Positions 1 through 5,272 of a stretch of 5,319 nt of DNA are shown piece after piece. This stretch comes from Alphaproteobacteria bacterium. Lineage in GTDB: Bacteria > Pseudomonadota > Alphaproteobacteria > Reyranellales > Reyranellaceae. The position numbers and the translations under genes were made by a program. Under the pieces are notes generated by a model that saw nothing but the letters and a program-made list of their open reading frames with translations, was not told the origin of the DNA and made no database searches. Within the stretch, counting starts at the first letter, position 1. The number at the start of each line of letters is the position of its first letter. Location of the stretch: assembly GCA_013290035.1 (NCBI GenBank), contig JABCYT010000304.1:1-5319 (forward strand). The letters are read 5' to 3'.

Positions 1-346
1 CCTGGGCGCCGTCCTGCACGAAGGCGGGAAAGCGCACCTCCGGATAGATCCGGTAGTCGGGAATGATGACCGTGTAACCATTCGCGGTGAGCGCCTGGGC
101 GACGAACAGGTAATCGCCCTTGCTGCCCGAATCCCACGAGCCGCCGTAGAAGAAGATCACCGCCTTGCCGTCGGCGCGCGGCCTGTCGGAGCGGTAGAGG
201 TTGAGCTTCTGGCGCGGCTCGGCGCCGTAGGCGATGTCGGGCTCGACTGTGTAGCCCTTGCGCGGGACGGTGGCGTTCAGCAGCGCCGCAGGAGAGCAGC
301 CGCCGAGAAAGCCTGAGAGGCTGGCTAAAAGCCCTCGACGGGCCAT
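1..346 (-). CDS. Probable lipoprotein alpha/beta hydrolase (esterase-like), 3' end missing
   Basis: Reading leftward on the minus strand, about 115 codons are open to the window edge, so the C-terminus is missing. The N-terminus is a short lipoprotein signal: Ala-Arg-Arg, a hydrophobic stretch, then a lipobox Leu-Gly-Gly-Cys with the lipidated Cys at residue 17. This predicts a membrane-anchored envelope enzyme. Residues 61-75 carry a beta strand followed by Tyr-Gly-Gly-Ser-Trp, the place where esterases and carboxylesterases of the BD-FAE/HSL-like type have the His-Gly-Gly-x-Trp oxyanion-hole motif. Residues 91-107 (Val-Ile-Ile-Pro-Asp-Tyr-Arg, then Tyr-Pro) fit the next strand of the fold. 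The nucleophile Ser and catalytic Asp/His would lie beyond the edge and cannot be checked. ATG at 346 was preferred because a GGGA lies 7 bases upstream; ATG at 352 is an alternative. It follows the FAD dehydrogenase gene closely and is probably co-transcribed with it. The substrate is unknown. Confidence 0.75.
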   Translation of the reverse strand, partial: MARRGLLASLSGFLGGCSPAALLNATVPRKGYTVEPDIAYGAEPRQKLNLYRSDRPRADGKAVIFFYGGSWDSGSKGDYLFVAQALTANGYTVIIPDYRIYPEVRFPAFVQDGAQ

Positions 347-362
347 GCTCATGTCCCAAGGC

Positions 363-1481
363 TCATGAGGCCGCGATGTCGCGCACCTGCTCGGCCAGCG
401 CCAGCGAGGAGGTAAGGCCAGGCGATTCGATGCCGAAGAGGTTTATGAGGCCCGGCACGCCATGCTGGGCGGGACCTTGCACCGTGAAGTCCTGGCCCGG
501 CACGCCGGGCGGCACGATCTTGGGCCGGATGCCGGCATAGCCCGGCTGCAGCGCGCCGTCCCTGAGCTCAGGCCACCAGCGGCGAACGGCGGCATAGAAC
601 TTGTCGGCGCGGTGCGGATCGACCGTGTAGTCGATGCCTTCGATCCATTCGACATCGGGGCCGAACTTCGCCTGGCCGCCCATGTCGACGGTGATGTGCA
701 CGCCCAATCCGCCCGGCACGGGGACAGGGTAGATCAGGCGCGAGAAGGGCGAGCGTCCGGCCAAGGTGAAATAGTTTCCTTTGGCGTAATACGCAGGCGG
801 GATCCTGTCGGATGGCATGCCGACGATTTTTCGTGCGAGCGCCGGGGCATGCAGGCCGGCGGAGTTCACGACCAGGCGGCACCGCAGATTCATCGGCTCG
901 GTTCCGCCGACCTCGATCTCGATGCCGCCATCGACCACCCGGCCCTGTGTCACCGGACTGTGGAAGGCCAGCATGGCGCCGCGCTCTTCGGCGTCGCCCT
1001 GCAATGCCAGCATGTAGGAGTGGCTGTCGATGATTCCGGTGCGGGGCGACAGCAGGGCCGCGGTGCAGTGGAGGTTGGGTTCCATCGCCCGCGCTTCGCC
1101 GGCGCTCAGCAGCCGCATGCCCTCGACGCCGTTGGCCTCGGCGCGGCCTTTGATCTCCGCAAGCTTCTCGTTCTCGGCCTCGTTGGTGGCCGCGATCAGC
1201 TTGCCGCAATTGCGATGCGGCACGCCGTGCGCGGCGCAATAGGCGTAGAGCAGGCGGCGGCCGGCAACGCAGGTGCGCGCCATCAGGCTGCCCTTGGGAT
1301 AATAGATGCCGGCGTGGATGACCTCGGAGTTGCGCGAGCTGGTCTCGGTGCCGATGCCTTCGGCCGCCTCCACCACGATGACCTCACGGCCGGCAAGGGC
1401 AAGGGCGCGGGCCACCGCAAGGCCCACCACGCCGGCGCCGATCACGACGCAGTCGACTGACTCGAACAGGGACGAACTCAT
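363..1481 (-). CDS. FAD-dependent oxidoreductase, L-2-hydroxyglutarate oxidase/dehydrogenase-like (DAO fold)
   Basis: A complete 372-residue protein of the DAO/glycine-oxidase fold. The N-terminal Rossmann motif Gly-Ala-Gly-Val-Val-Gly lies at residues 15-20 and the ribose-binding Glu at 38 ends the second strand. Residues 47-61 ([15 protein letters not shown]) are the hallmark of the L-2-hydroxyglutarate dehydrogenase group, and the C-terminal Gly-Ile-Glu-Ser-Pro-Gly-Leu-Thr closes the FAD site. Family members oxidise L-2-hydroxyglutarate or related 2-hydroxy acids to 2-oxo acids, usually passing electrons to oxygen or quinone. The exact substrate is not decided by the sequence. The start is well supported: an in-frame TAG (1491-1493) sits four codons upstream. 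No good Shine-Dalgarno sequence is visible, so initiation may be weak or near-leaderless. It heads the minus-strand pair with the lipoprotein hydrolase and diverges from folM. Confidence 0.88.
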   Translation of the reverse strand: MSSSLFESVDCVVIGAGVVGLAVARALALAGREVIVVEAAEGIGTETSSRNSEVIHAGIYYPKGSLMARTCVAGRRLLYAYCAAHGVPHRNCGKLIAATNEAENEKLAEIKGRAEANGVEGMRLLSAGEARAMEPNLHCTAALLSPRTGIIDSHSYMLALQGDAEERGAMLAFHSPVTQGRVVDGGIEIEVGGTEPMNLRCRLVVNSAGLHAPALARKIVGMPSDRIPPAYYAKGNYFTLAGRSPFSRLIYPVPVPGGLGVHITVDMGGQAKFGPDVEWIEGIDYTVDPHRADKFYAAVRRWWPELRDGALQPGYAGIRPKIVPPGVPGQDFTVQGPAQHGVPGLINLFGIESPGLTSSLALAEQVRDIAAS

Positions 1482-1535
1482 GGTCGCATGCTAGAACCCG
1501 CCGTTCTTTTAGTCACGACAGCCGGATTTTGCAGG
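1482..1535. promoter_or_regulatory. Divergent intergenic region carrying promoters for both blocks
   Basis: These 54 bases are all that separate the start of the minus-strand FAD dehydrogenase from the chosen start of the plus-strand folM-like gene. Both transcription units should therefore start within or just outside it. I could not pick convincing -35/-10 boxes on either strand. On the plus strand GGA at 1524-1526 lies 9 bases before the ATG at 1536 and is the best candidate ribosome-binding site. The region also contains a perfect short inverted repeat, listed separately. The assignment rests on gene orientation, not on a recognised promoter. Confidence 0.45.
1493..1507. repeat. Short perfect inverted repeat between divergent genes
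   Basis: AGAAC (1493-1497) and GTTCT (1503-1507) are perfect reverse complements around a 5-base centre, and TTT follows on the plus strand. The centre of symmetry lies about 19 bases upstream of the FAD dehydrogenase start and about 36 bases upstream of the folM-like start. It could be an operator for a dimeric regulator acting on both genes. A 5-bp arm length can also arise by chance, so this is a weak call. Confidence 0.3.
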
Positions 1536-2297
1536 ATGAAGGGCGCGCTGGTCACGGGAGCGGGAATGCGGGTCGGCCGCGCGCTGGCGATGGCGCTGGC
1601 GGCCGACGGGTTCTTCGCGTTCGTGCACTACCATCGCTCGGCCGGACCGGCGCGCGAGACCGTGGCCGAGATCGTGGCGGCGGGTGGCCAGGCCAAGGCG
1701 GTGCGCGCCGATCTCACCTCGGCGCGGCAGGCCGAGGCGCTGGTCGGCAAGTGTCGCGCGCGGGGCGTGCACCTTACCTGTCTCGTGAACAGCGCCTCGC
1801 TGTTCAAGCTCGATCGCGCACCGACGGCCAAGGCGGCTGATTTCGACCTGCACATGGCGGTGAATCTCCGGGCGCCGCTGCTGCTCTCCCAGGCGCTGGC
1901 GCGACAGCTGCCCGCGGGCGAAACAGGCGTGATCGTGAACATGCTCGACCAGAAGCTGTTCAACCTCAATCCGGATTTCCTGACCTACACGCTGTCCAAG
2001 GTCGGCCTGCAGGGGCTGACGACCTTGCTCGCCCAATCCTTCGCGCCGCGGTTGCGGGTAGCCGGCATCGCGCCCGGCCTCACCTTGCGCAGCGGCAGCC
2101 AGACCGAGGCGCGCTTCGCCCAGCAGCACACGGAAAATCCCCTGGGCGTCGGCGTCACCTCGGCCGACCTGGTGCGCGCGCTGCGCTTCATCGTGGCGAC
2201 GCCGACTTACACCGGCGACGTCCTGATCGTCGACAGCGGCGAGCATCTCAGTGGGCGACCGCGCGACATCGCTTTCGATGCCAGGAAGAAGAAATGA
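1536..2297 (+). CDS. folM: Pteridine reductase-like short-chain dehydrogenase (FolM/PTR1 type)
   Basis: A 253-residue SDR, the normal length for the family. The cofactor loop is Thr-Gly-Ala-Gly-Met-Arg-Val-Gly (residues 7-14), matching the TGxxxRxG variant typical of pteridine reductases rather than the common TGxxxGIG. Residues 31-35 read His-Tyr-His-Arg-Ser, as in trypanosomatid PTR1, where they hold the NADPH 2'-phosphate. Asp138, Tyr151 and Lys155 keep the 13- and 4-residue spacing of the PTR1 catalytic Asp/Tyr/Lys (D181/Y194/K198 from memory), with Asp replacing the usual SDR Ser. Phe90 lies where PTR1 stacks the pterin. The expected reaction is NADPH-dependent reduction of a dihydropterin (dihydromonapterin, or weakly dihydrofolate) in the cytosol. 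Start 1536 was chosen because the family begins directly before the first strand and GGA lies 9 bases upstream; an ATG at 1488 would add 16 unrelated residues and crowd the divergent gene. The stop is one base before folB. An SDR with another substrate remains possible. Confidence 0.78.
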   Translation: MKGALVTGAGMRVGRALAMALAADGFFAFVHYHRSAGPARETVAEIVAAGGQAKAVRADLTSARQAEALVGKCRARGVHLTCLVNSASLFKLDRAPTAKAADFDLHMAVNLRAPLLLSQALARQLPAGETGVIVNMLDQKLFNLNPDFLTYTLSKVGLQGLTTLLAQSFAPRLRVAGIAPGLTLRSGSQTEARFAQQHTENPLGVGVTSADLVRALRFIVATPTYTGDVLIVDSGEHLSGRPRDIAFDARKKK

Positions 2298-2298
2298 C

Positions 2299-2667
2299 AT
2301 GGCCTCCGACTCCAATCGCCGCATCTTCATCCGCGACTTCCGGCTAAAAGTCTCGATCGGCATCCACGATTTCGAGCACAAGAAGCCGCAGACCGTGGTG
2401 GTGAACGCCGATCTCCTGCTCGGGCCTGCCGAAAAGGCGCACGGCGACAGGATCGCCAACGTGTTGAACTACGACATCGTGCATGACGGCATCATCGCGC
2501 TCGCCGGGAGCCGTCACTTCAACCTGCAGGAGGCGCTGGTCGACGCCATCCTCGAGCTCTGCCTGGCGCAACCCGGCGTGATCGAGGCGCGCGTTTCGAC
2601 CGAGAAGCCCGACGTCTACGGCGATTGCCGCGTCGGTTACGAGGCGGTGCGTCGCAAGACCGTATGA
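2299..2667 (+). CDS. folB: Dihydroneopterin aldolase family protein (FolB; FolX-type epimerase possible)
   Basis: A 122-residue protein, the normal size for FolB, which assembles into octamers of the tunnelling (T-) fold and converts 7,8-dihydroneopterin to 6-hydroxymethyl-dihydropterin and glycolaldehyde in folate synthesis. Visible family marks are Gly-Ile-x3-Glu (21-26, Glu26 matching catalytic Glu22), Pro-Gln at 30-31, Tyr58 in Leu-Asn-Tyr, Glu78 in the pterin-anchoring helix (His-Phe-Asn-Leu-Gln-Glu) and Lys103-Pro104, the catalytic Lys of FolB. The Leu-Asn-Tyr form also occurs in E. coli FolX, the dihydroneopterin-triphosphate 2'-epimerase, whereas Lys-Pro favours FolB. The start is ATG 2299, one base after the folM-like stop, with the purine-rich AGGAAGAAG (2283-2291) upstream. 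An earlier in-frame ATG at 2251 would overlap folM by 47 bases and adds residues outside the fold. Tight spacing implies co-translation with the reductase. Confidence 0.88.
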   Translation: MASDSNRRIFIRDFRLKVSIGIHDFEHKKPQTVVVNADLLLGPAEKAHGDRIANVLNYDIVHDGIIALAGSRHFNLQEALVDAILELCLAQPGVIEARVSTEKPDVYGDCRVGYEAVRRKTV

Positions 2668-2704
2668 TGGGACAAGCAGGGTGGTTTCCTCCCCCGTCAT
2701 ACGG
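2660..2704 (+). promoter_or_regulatory. 12-bp stem-loop across the folB stop codon, upstream of the transporter
   Basis: The left arm CCGTATGATGGG (2660-2671) pairs with the right arm CCCGTCATACGG (2693-2704) over 12 positions with one G-T wobble, around a 21-base loop. The left arm contains the folB stop codon TGA (2665-2667). The right arm ends two bases into the GGGGCAGG (2703-2710) that serves as ribosome-binding site for the next gene. A competing local hairpin, CCCCG (2692-2696) with CGGGG (2702-2706) and a 5-base loop, uses the same right arm. No T tract follows, so it is not a standard intrinsic terminator. It could stabilise the upstream mRNA, couple translation, or be a dispersed palindromic element. 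Confidence 0.6.
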
Positions 2705-2719
2705 GGCAGGCGATGAGCA

Positions 2720-3637
2720 ATGACACGCGATCATCGTCATCTGCTGGGCGCTTTCGCCGCCATGGTGTTCGTCGGCGCGAGCTGGGGCGCCAATCTGCCC
2801 GTCACCAAGGTGATGCTGCGCTACTACGACCTGATCCCGATGGCGGCGCTGCGCACCGCTGCGGCGACCGCGTCGTTGATCCTGCTGCTCTGGCTGATCG
2901 AGGGCCGGCGCGCGCTGCGGATCGATGTCGGCCTCGGCCGCTTCCTGCTGCTCGGCCTGATGATGGCGAGTTTCTTCGCCGTCTACGCGCTCGGCCTGCA
3001 GTACAGCAACCCGATCACCGTGGCGGCGGTGCAAGTGGCGAGCCCGCTGATAGCATCGGTGACCGTGCGGCTGGTCAGCGGCCTGCGCTTCGATCCCGGC
3101 TTCGGCGTGGCGCTGGCGCTTACCGTGCTGGGCGGACTCATCCTCTCCGCCGGCGGCCTGTTCGTCACGGGGTCGGTGACGTTCGGCGGCGGCGAGATCA
3201 TCGTGCTGTTGAGCAACGTGCTATGGACGCTCTACAGCATCAAGGCGCAGGCCTGGTTCAACCAGGCGAGCCAGCTCCACCGTGCCTACGTCGCCTCGCT
3301 GTCGGCCATGGGCTGGCTGATCCTGTGCAGCCTCGCCCTGATCGTGCTCGGTTGGGCGCGCTCGCCGTTCGGCGTAACCGATCCGTGGATCTGGACGCAG
3401 CTCATCACCGTTGCGATCCTGGCCAGCGGGCTTGGAAGCTATTGCTGGAACGTGGGCGCCAGCCGGCTCGGTGTCGCCGTCGCCTCGCTTTGGGTCAATC
3501 TCGTGCCGTTTTTCGCCGTAATGTGGTCAATGGCCTATGGCTTCATCCCCAACGCCTACCAGATCGGGGGCGGCCTCGTGGCGTTGAGCGGCGTGGTCTA
3601 CATGCAATGGCGCAAGCTGCAGACCGCGCAACGCTGA
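2720..3637 (+). CDS. EamA/DMT-superfamily inner-membrane transporter
   Basis: A 305-residue, strongly hydrophobic protein, the usual length for ten-helix drug/metabolite transporters made of two EamA repeats. The first repeat starts with the typical Trp-Gly-x-Asn-x-Pro-x-Thr-Lys after helix 1 (residues 22-30). An Arg follows at 45 in helix 2, then helices near 75-95, 98-119 and 128-150. The second repeat starts near residue 155 (Glu-Ile-Ile-Val-Leu-Leu-Ser-Asn-Val-Leu-Trp) and ends in a helix near 280-296 before a basic cytosolic tail. Such proteins usually export metabolites or amino acids, or exchange small solutes, in the inner membrane. The substrate cannot be read from sequence. ATG 2720 is preceded by GGGGCAGG with 9-base spacing; ATG 2762 lacks such a site. 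It lies 52 bases after folB and 17 bases before the sugar pair, so it may be co-transcribed with either. Confidence 0.88.
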   Translation: MTRDHRHLLGAFAAMVFVGASWGANLPVTKVMLRYYDLIPMAALRTAAATASLILLLWLIEGRRALRIDVGLGRFLLLGLMMASFFAVYALGLQYSNPITVAAVQVASPLIASVTVRLVSGLRFDPGFGVALALTVLGGLILSAGGLFVTGSVTFGGGEIIVLLSNVLWTLYSIKAQAWFNQASQLHRAYVASLSAMGWLILCSLALIVLGWARSPFGVTDPWIWTQLITVAILASGLGSYCWNVGASRLGVAVASLWVNLVPFFAVMWSMAYGFIPNAYQIGGGLVALSGVVYMQWRKLQTAQR

Positions 3638-3654
3638 GCTAGGCTTCACCGACC

Positions 3655-4083
3655 ATGACCGAACCTGTCCTCAAGACGCGCTATTGCCGCTGGGTCGCCG
3701 TTCCCGGCGCCGCCGACGTTCGCGGCCGCGTCAACTTCCTCGAAGTCGGCAAGGGCTTGCCGTTCCGGCCGCAACGCCTGTTCTGGCTGCATCACGTCGC
3801 GCCCGGCCAGTGGCGCGGCCGGCATGGCCATCGCGAGTCGGAGCTGGTGCTGGTAGCGTTGCACGGCGCCTGCCAGGTCCATCTCGACGACGGCCGCGTC
3901 ACGCAGCAGGTGGCCCTCGACGATCCGGCCAACGGCCTCCTTGTCGGGACATGGGTGTGGCACGAGCTCACGGATTTCACCCCGCAGGCGGCGATCCTGG
4001 TGATCGCATCGACGCTCTACGACGAGGCCGAGTATCTGCGCGACTACGAGGTCTTCAAGCGCGAGGCGGGGTTGCGGCCATGA
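3655..4083 (+). CDS. FdtA/QdtA-family cupin, sugar-nucleotide 3,4-ketoisomerase
   Basis: A 142-residue single-domain cupin. The family pattern is clear along the whole length: Asp-Val-Arg-Gly at 21-24, Asn-Phe-Leu-Glu (27-30), Leu-Pro-Phe (35-37), Gln-Arg (40-41), Arg-Gly-x-His-x-His (54-59), Leu-Asp-Asp-Gly, Trp-His-Glu (the wall of the barrel) and the C-terminal Tyr-Asp-Glu-x-Glu-Tyr-x-Arg-Asp-Tyr. FdtA and QdtA isomerise dTDP-4-keto-6-deoxyglucose to the 3-keto sugar, the substrate for a 3-aminotransferase. His57 and His59 match the catalytic histidine pair. Many relatives have Gly-x-His-Ala-His and a Tyr-Tyr pair after the Arg; here these are His-Gly-His and Phe-Trp (43-44), a variation I cannot weigh. 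Galacto versus gluco stereochemistry is undecidable. AGG at 3641-3643 is a weak ribosome-binding site. The stop overlaps the start of the aminotransferase gene, which supports a shared pathway. Confidence 0.87.
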   Translation: MTEPVLKTRYCRWVAVPGAADVRGRVNFLEVGKGLPFRPQRLFWLHHVAPGQWRGRHGHRESELVLVALHGACQVHLDDGRVTQQVALDDPANGLLVGTWVWHELTDFTPQAAILVIASTLYDEAEYLRDYEVFKREAGLRP

Positions 4084-5192
4084 TCCCGTTTCTCGACATG
4101 AAGGCGGTCTACGCCGAGCTGAAGCCCGAGCTCGATGCCGCCTATGCCCGAGTCATGGAGTCGGGCTGGTTCGTGCTCGGCAAGGAAGTCGAGGCCTTCG
4201 AGGCCGAATACGCCGCTTTCTGCGGCACCGCGCACTGTGTCGGCCTGGCCAACGGGCTGGAGGCGCTGGAGCTGACACTGCGCGCCTGGGACCTCGGTGC
4301 GGGCGACGAGGTCATCGTGCCCTCCAACACCTATATCGCGACCTGGCTCGCGGTGACCGCGGTGGGCGCCACGGTGGTCCCGGTCGAGCCGACACGTGAC
4401 GGGGTCAATATCGATCCCGAGCGGATCGCCGCCGCGATCACGTCGCGCACGCGGGCGATCATGCCGGTCCATCTCTACGGCGAGCCGGCCGATATGCACG
4501 CCATCATGACGCATGCCCACCAGCACGGACTGAAAGTGGTCGAGGACGTGGCGCAGGCGCAGGGCGCCCGGGTGCGCGGACGGCGGACCGGCGCGCTGGG
4601 CGACGCCGGGGCGCACAGTTTCTTTCCGACCAAGAATTTCGGCGCCTTCGGCGACGGCGGCGCCGTCACCACCGACGATGCCCGCTTGGCCGGGCGGCTG
4701 CGTGTGCTGCGCAATTACGGCAGCCGGGTGAAATACGTGAACCTGGAGCGTGGCTTCAATTCGCGGCTCGACGAGATGCAGGCGGCCTTCCTGCGCGCCA
4801 AGCTGCCGCGGCTCGATGCCTGGAACGAGCATCGCCGCCGGCTGGCCGCGCGCTACGACGACAGGCTCGCGGGCATCCCGGGCCTCGGCCTGCCACGCGT
4901 GCCGCAATGGGCCGAGCCGGTGTGGCATCTCTATGTCGTGCGCGTCCTTGATGGAGAGGGTCGCCGCGCCGGGCTGATGGCGGCGCTCGACAAGGCGGGC
5001 ATCGGCTCGCTGATCCACTATCCCATCCCGCCGCACCTGCAGCAGGCCTATGCCGATCTCGGCCGGCCCAAGGGCTCGTTTCCGCTGGCGGAGCAGCTCG
5101 CCGACACGGTGTTGAGCCTGCCCATGGGTGCGCATATGAAGCTGGAAGCGGTCGACGAGGTGGCGGCGGTGGTGCGGGCCGCGCTGGCGTGA
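4080..5192 (+). CDS. DegT/DnrJ/EryC1/StrS-family sugar aminotransferase, FdtB/QdtB-like
   Basis: A complete 370-residue PLP enzyme of fold type I. Landmarks in order: Gly-Trp-Phe-Val-Leu-Gly (29-34), Ala-Asn-Gly-Leu-Glu-Ala-Leu (57-63, phosphate-binding loop), Pro-Ser-Asn-Thr-Tyr-Ile-Ala (81-87), Val-His-Leu-Tyr-Gly (130-134), Glu-Asp-Val-Ala-Gln (155-159, Asp156 for the pyridine nitrogen), Phe-Pro-Thr-Lys-Asn (182-186, Lys185 forming the Schiff base), Gly-Asp-Gly-Gly-Ala (191-195) and Asn-Ser-Arg-Leu-Asp-Glu-Met-Gln-Ala-Ala. The Asn-Gly-Leu and Ser-Asn-Thr-Tyr-Ile-Ala forms resemble FdtB/QdtB, which transfer the amino group from glutamate to C3 of a dTDP-3-keto-6-deoxyhexose. The start is the ATG in the ATGA overlap with the ketoisomerase stop, which implies translational coupling; the open frame upstream of it (from 3684) is a shadow of that gene. 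Sugar and linked nucleotide are inferred from the neighbour. No acyltransferase or glycosyltransferase gene follows in the window. Confidence 0.92.
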   Translation: MIPFLDMKAVYAELKPELDAAYARVMESGWFVLGKEVEAFEAEYAAFCGTAHCVGLANGLEALELTLRAWDLGAGDEVIVPSNTYIATWLAVTAVGATVVPVEPTRDGVNIDPERIAAAITSRTRAIMPVHLYGEPADMHAIMTHAHQHGLKVVEDVAQAQGARVRGRRTGALGDAGAHSFFPTKNFGAFGDGGAVTTDDARLAGRLRVLRNYGSRVKYVNLERGFNSRLDEMQAAFLRAKLPRLDAWNEHRRRLAARYDDRLAGIPGLGLPRVPQWAEPVWHLYVVRVLDGEGRRAGLMAALDKAGIGSLIHYPIPPHLQQAYADLGRPKGSFPLAEQLADTVLSLPMGAHMKLEAVDEVAAVVRAALA

Positions 5193-5205
5193 AAGCGGCC
5201 GGAAG

Positions 5206-5232
5206 GGCGAGGGCACGCCCGCGAGCCTCGCC
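5206..5232 (+). terminator. Possible stem-loop after the aminotransferase gene
   Basis: GGCGAGG (5206-5212) and CCTCGCC (5226-5232) form a perfect 7-bp stem with a 13-base loop, starting 14 bases after the aminotransferase stop. An alternative stem, GGGCG (5205-5209) with CGCCC (5216-5220), overlaps it. No T run follows. If it ends transcription it would need Rho or act as a 3' mRNA stabiliser. In GC-rich DNA such stems are common, so confidence is low. Confidence 0.3.
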
Positions 5233-5246
5233 TGATCGCCTATGCA

Positions 5247-5272
5247 GTGCAGCCTGTCCGGTGCAGCCTGTC
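5247..5272. repeat. Two tandem copies of a 12-base unit
   Basis: GTGCAGCCTGTC occurs at 5247-5258 and again at 5261-5272, a period of 14 bases. The flanking bases differ (A and G before, C and G after), so the match is exactly 12 bases. It lies in the non-coding tail after the aminotransferase gene. It may be a local duplication, or a binding site in direct-repeat form for a gene beyond the right edge. Confidence 0.5.

Noticed and set aside
462..1460. Plus-strand open frame (332 codons) opposite the FAD dehydrogenase
   Set aside because: It is antisense to a complete, motif-bearing flavoprotein, and its composition is that of a shadow frame with no recognisable fold.
1493..1507. LexA (SOS) box
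   Set aside because: The arms resemble GAAC/GTTC, but the spacing does not fit the alphaproteobacterial direct-repeat form (GTTC-N7-GTTC) or the Gram-positive GAAC-N4-GTTC form.
1509..2459. Minus-strand open frame across folM and folB
   Set aside because: It crosses two real plus-strand genes, has low-complexity Arg/Gln/His-rich translation and no family resemblance.
2660..2706. Intrinsic (Rho-independent) terminator after folB
   Set aside because: The stem is good, but it is followed by GGGGCAGG and not a T tract, and a co-directional gene starts 14 bases later.
2713..3642. Second plus-strand frame overlapping the transporter gene
   Set aside because: It is Arg/Pro/Ala-rich and not hydrophobic. 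The frame starting at 2720 gives a clean ten-helix EamA protein with a better-spaced ribosome-binding site.
3684..4079. N-terminal extension of the aminotransferase (502-codon reading)
   Set aside because: The extension is the shadow of the ketoisomerase gene. The family starts at the Met of the ATGA overlap, at normal length.
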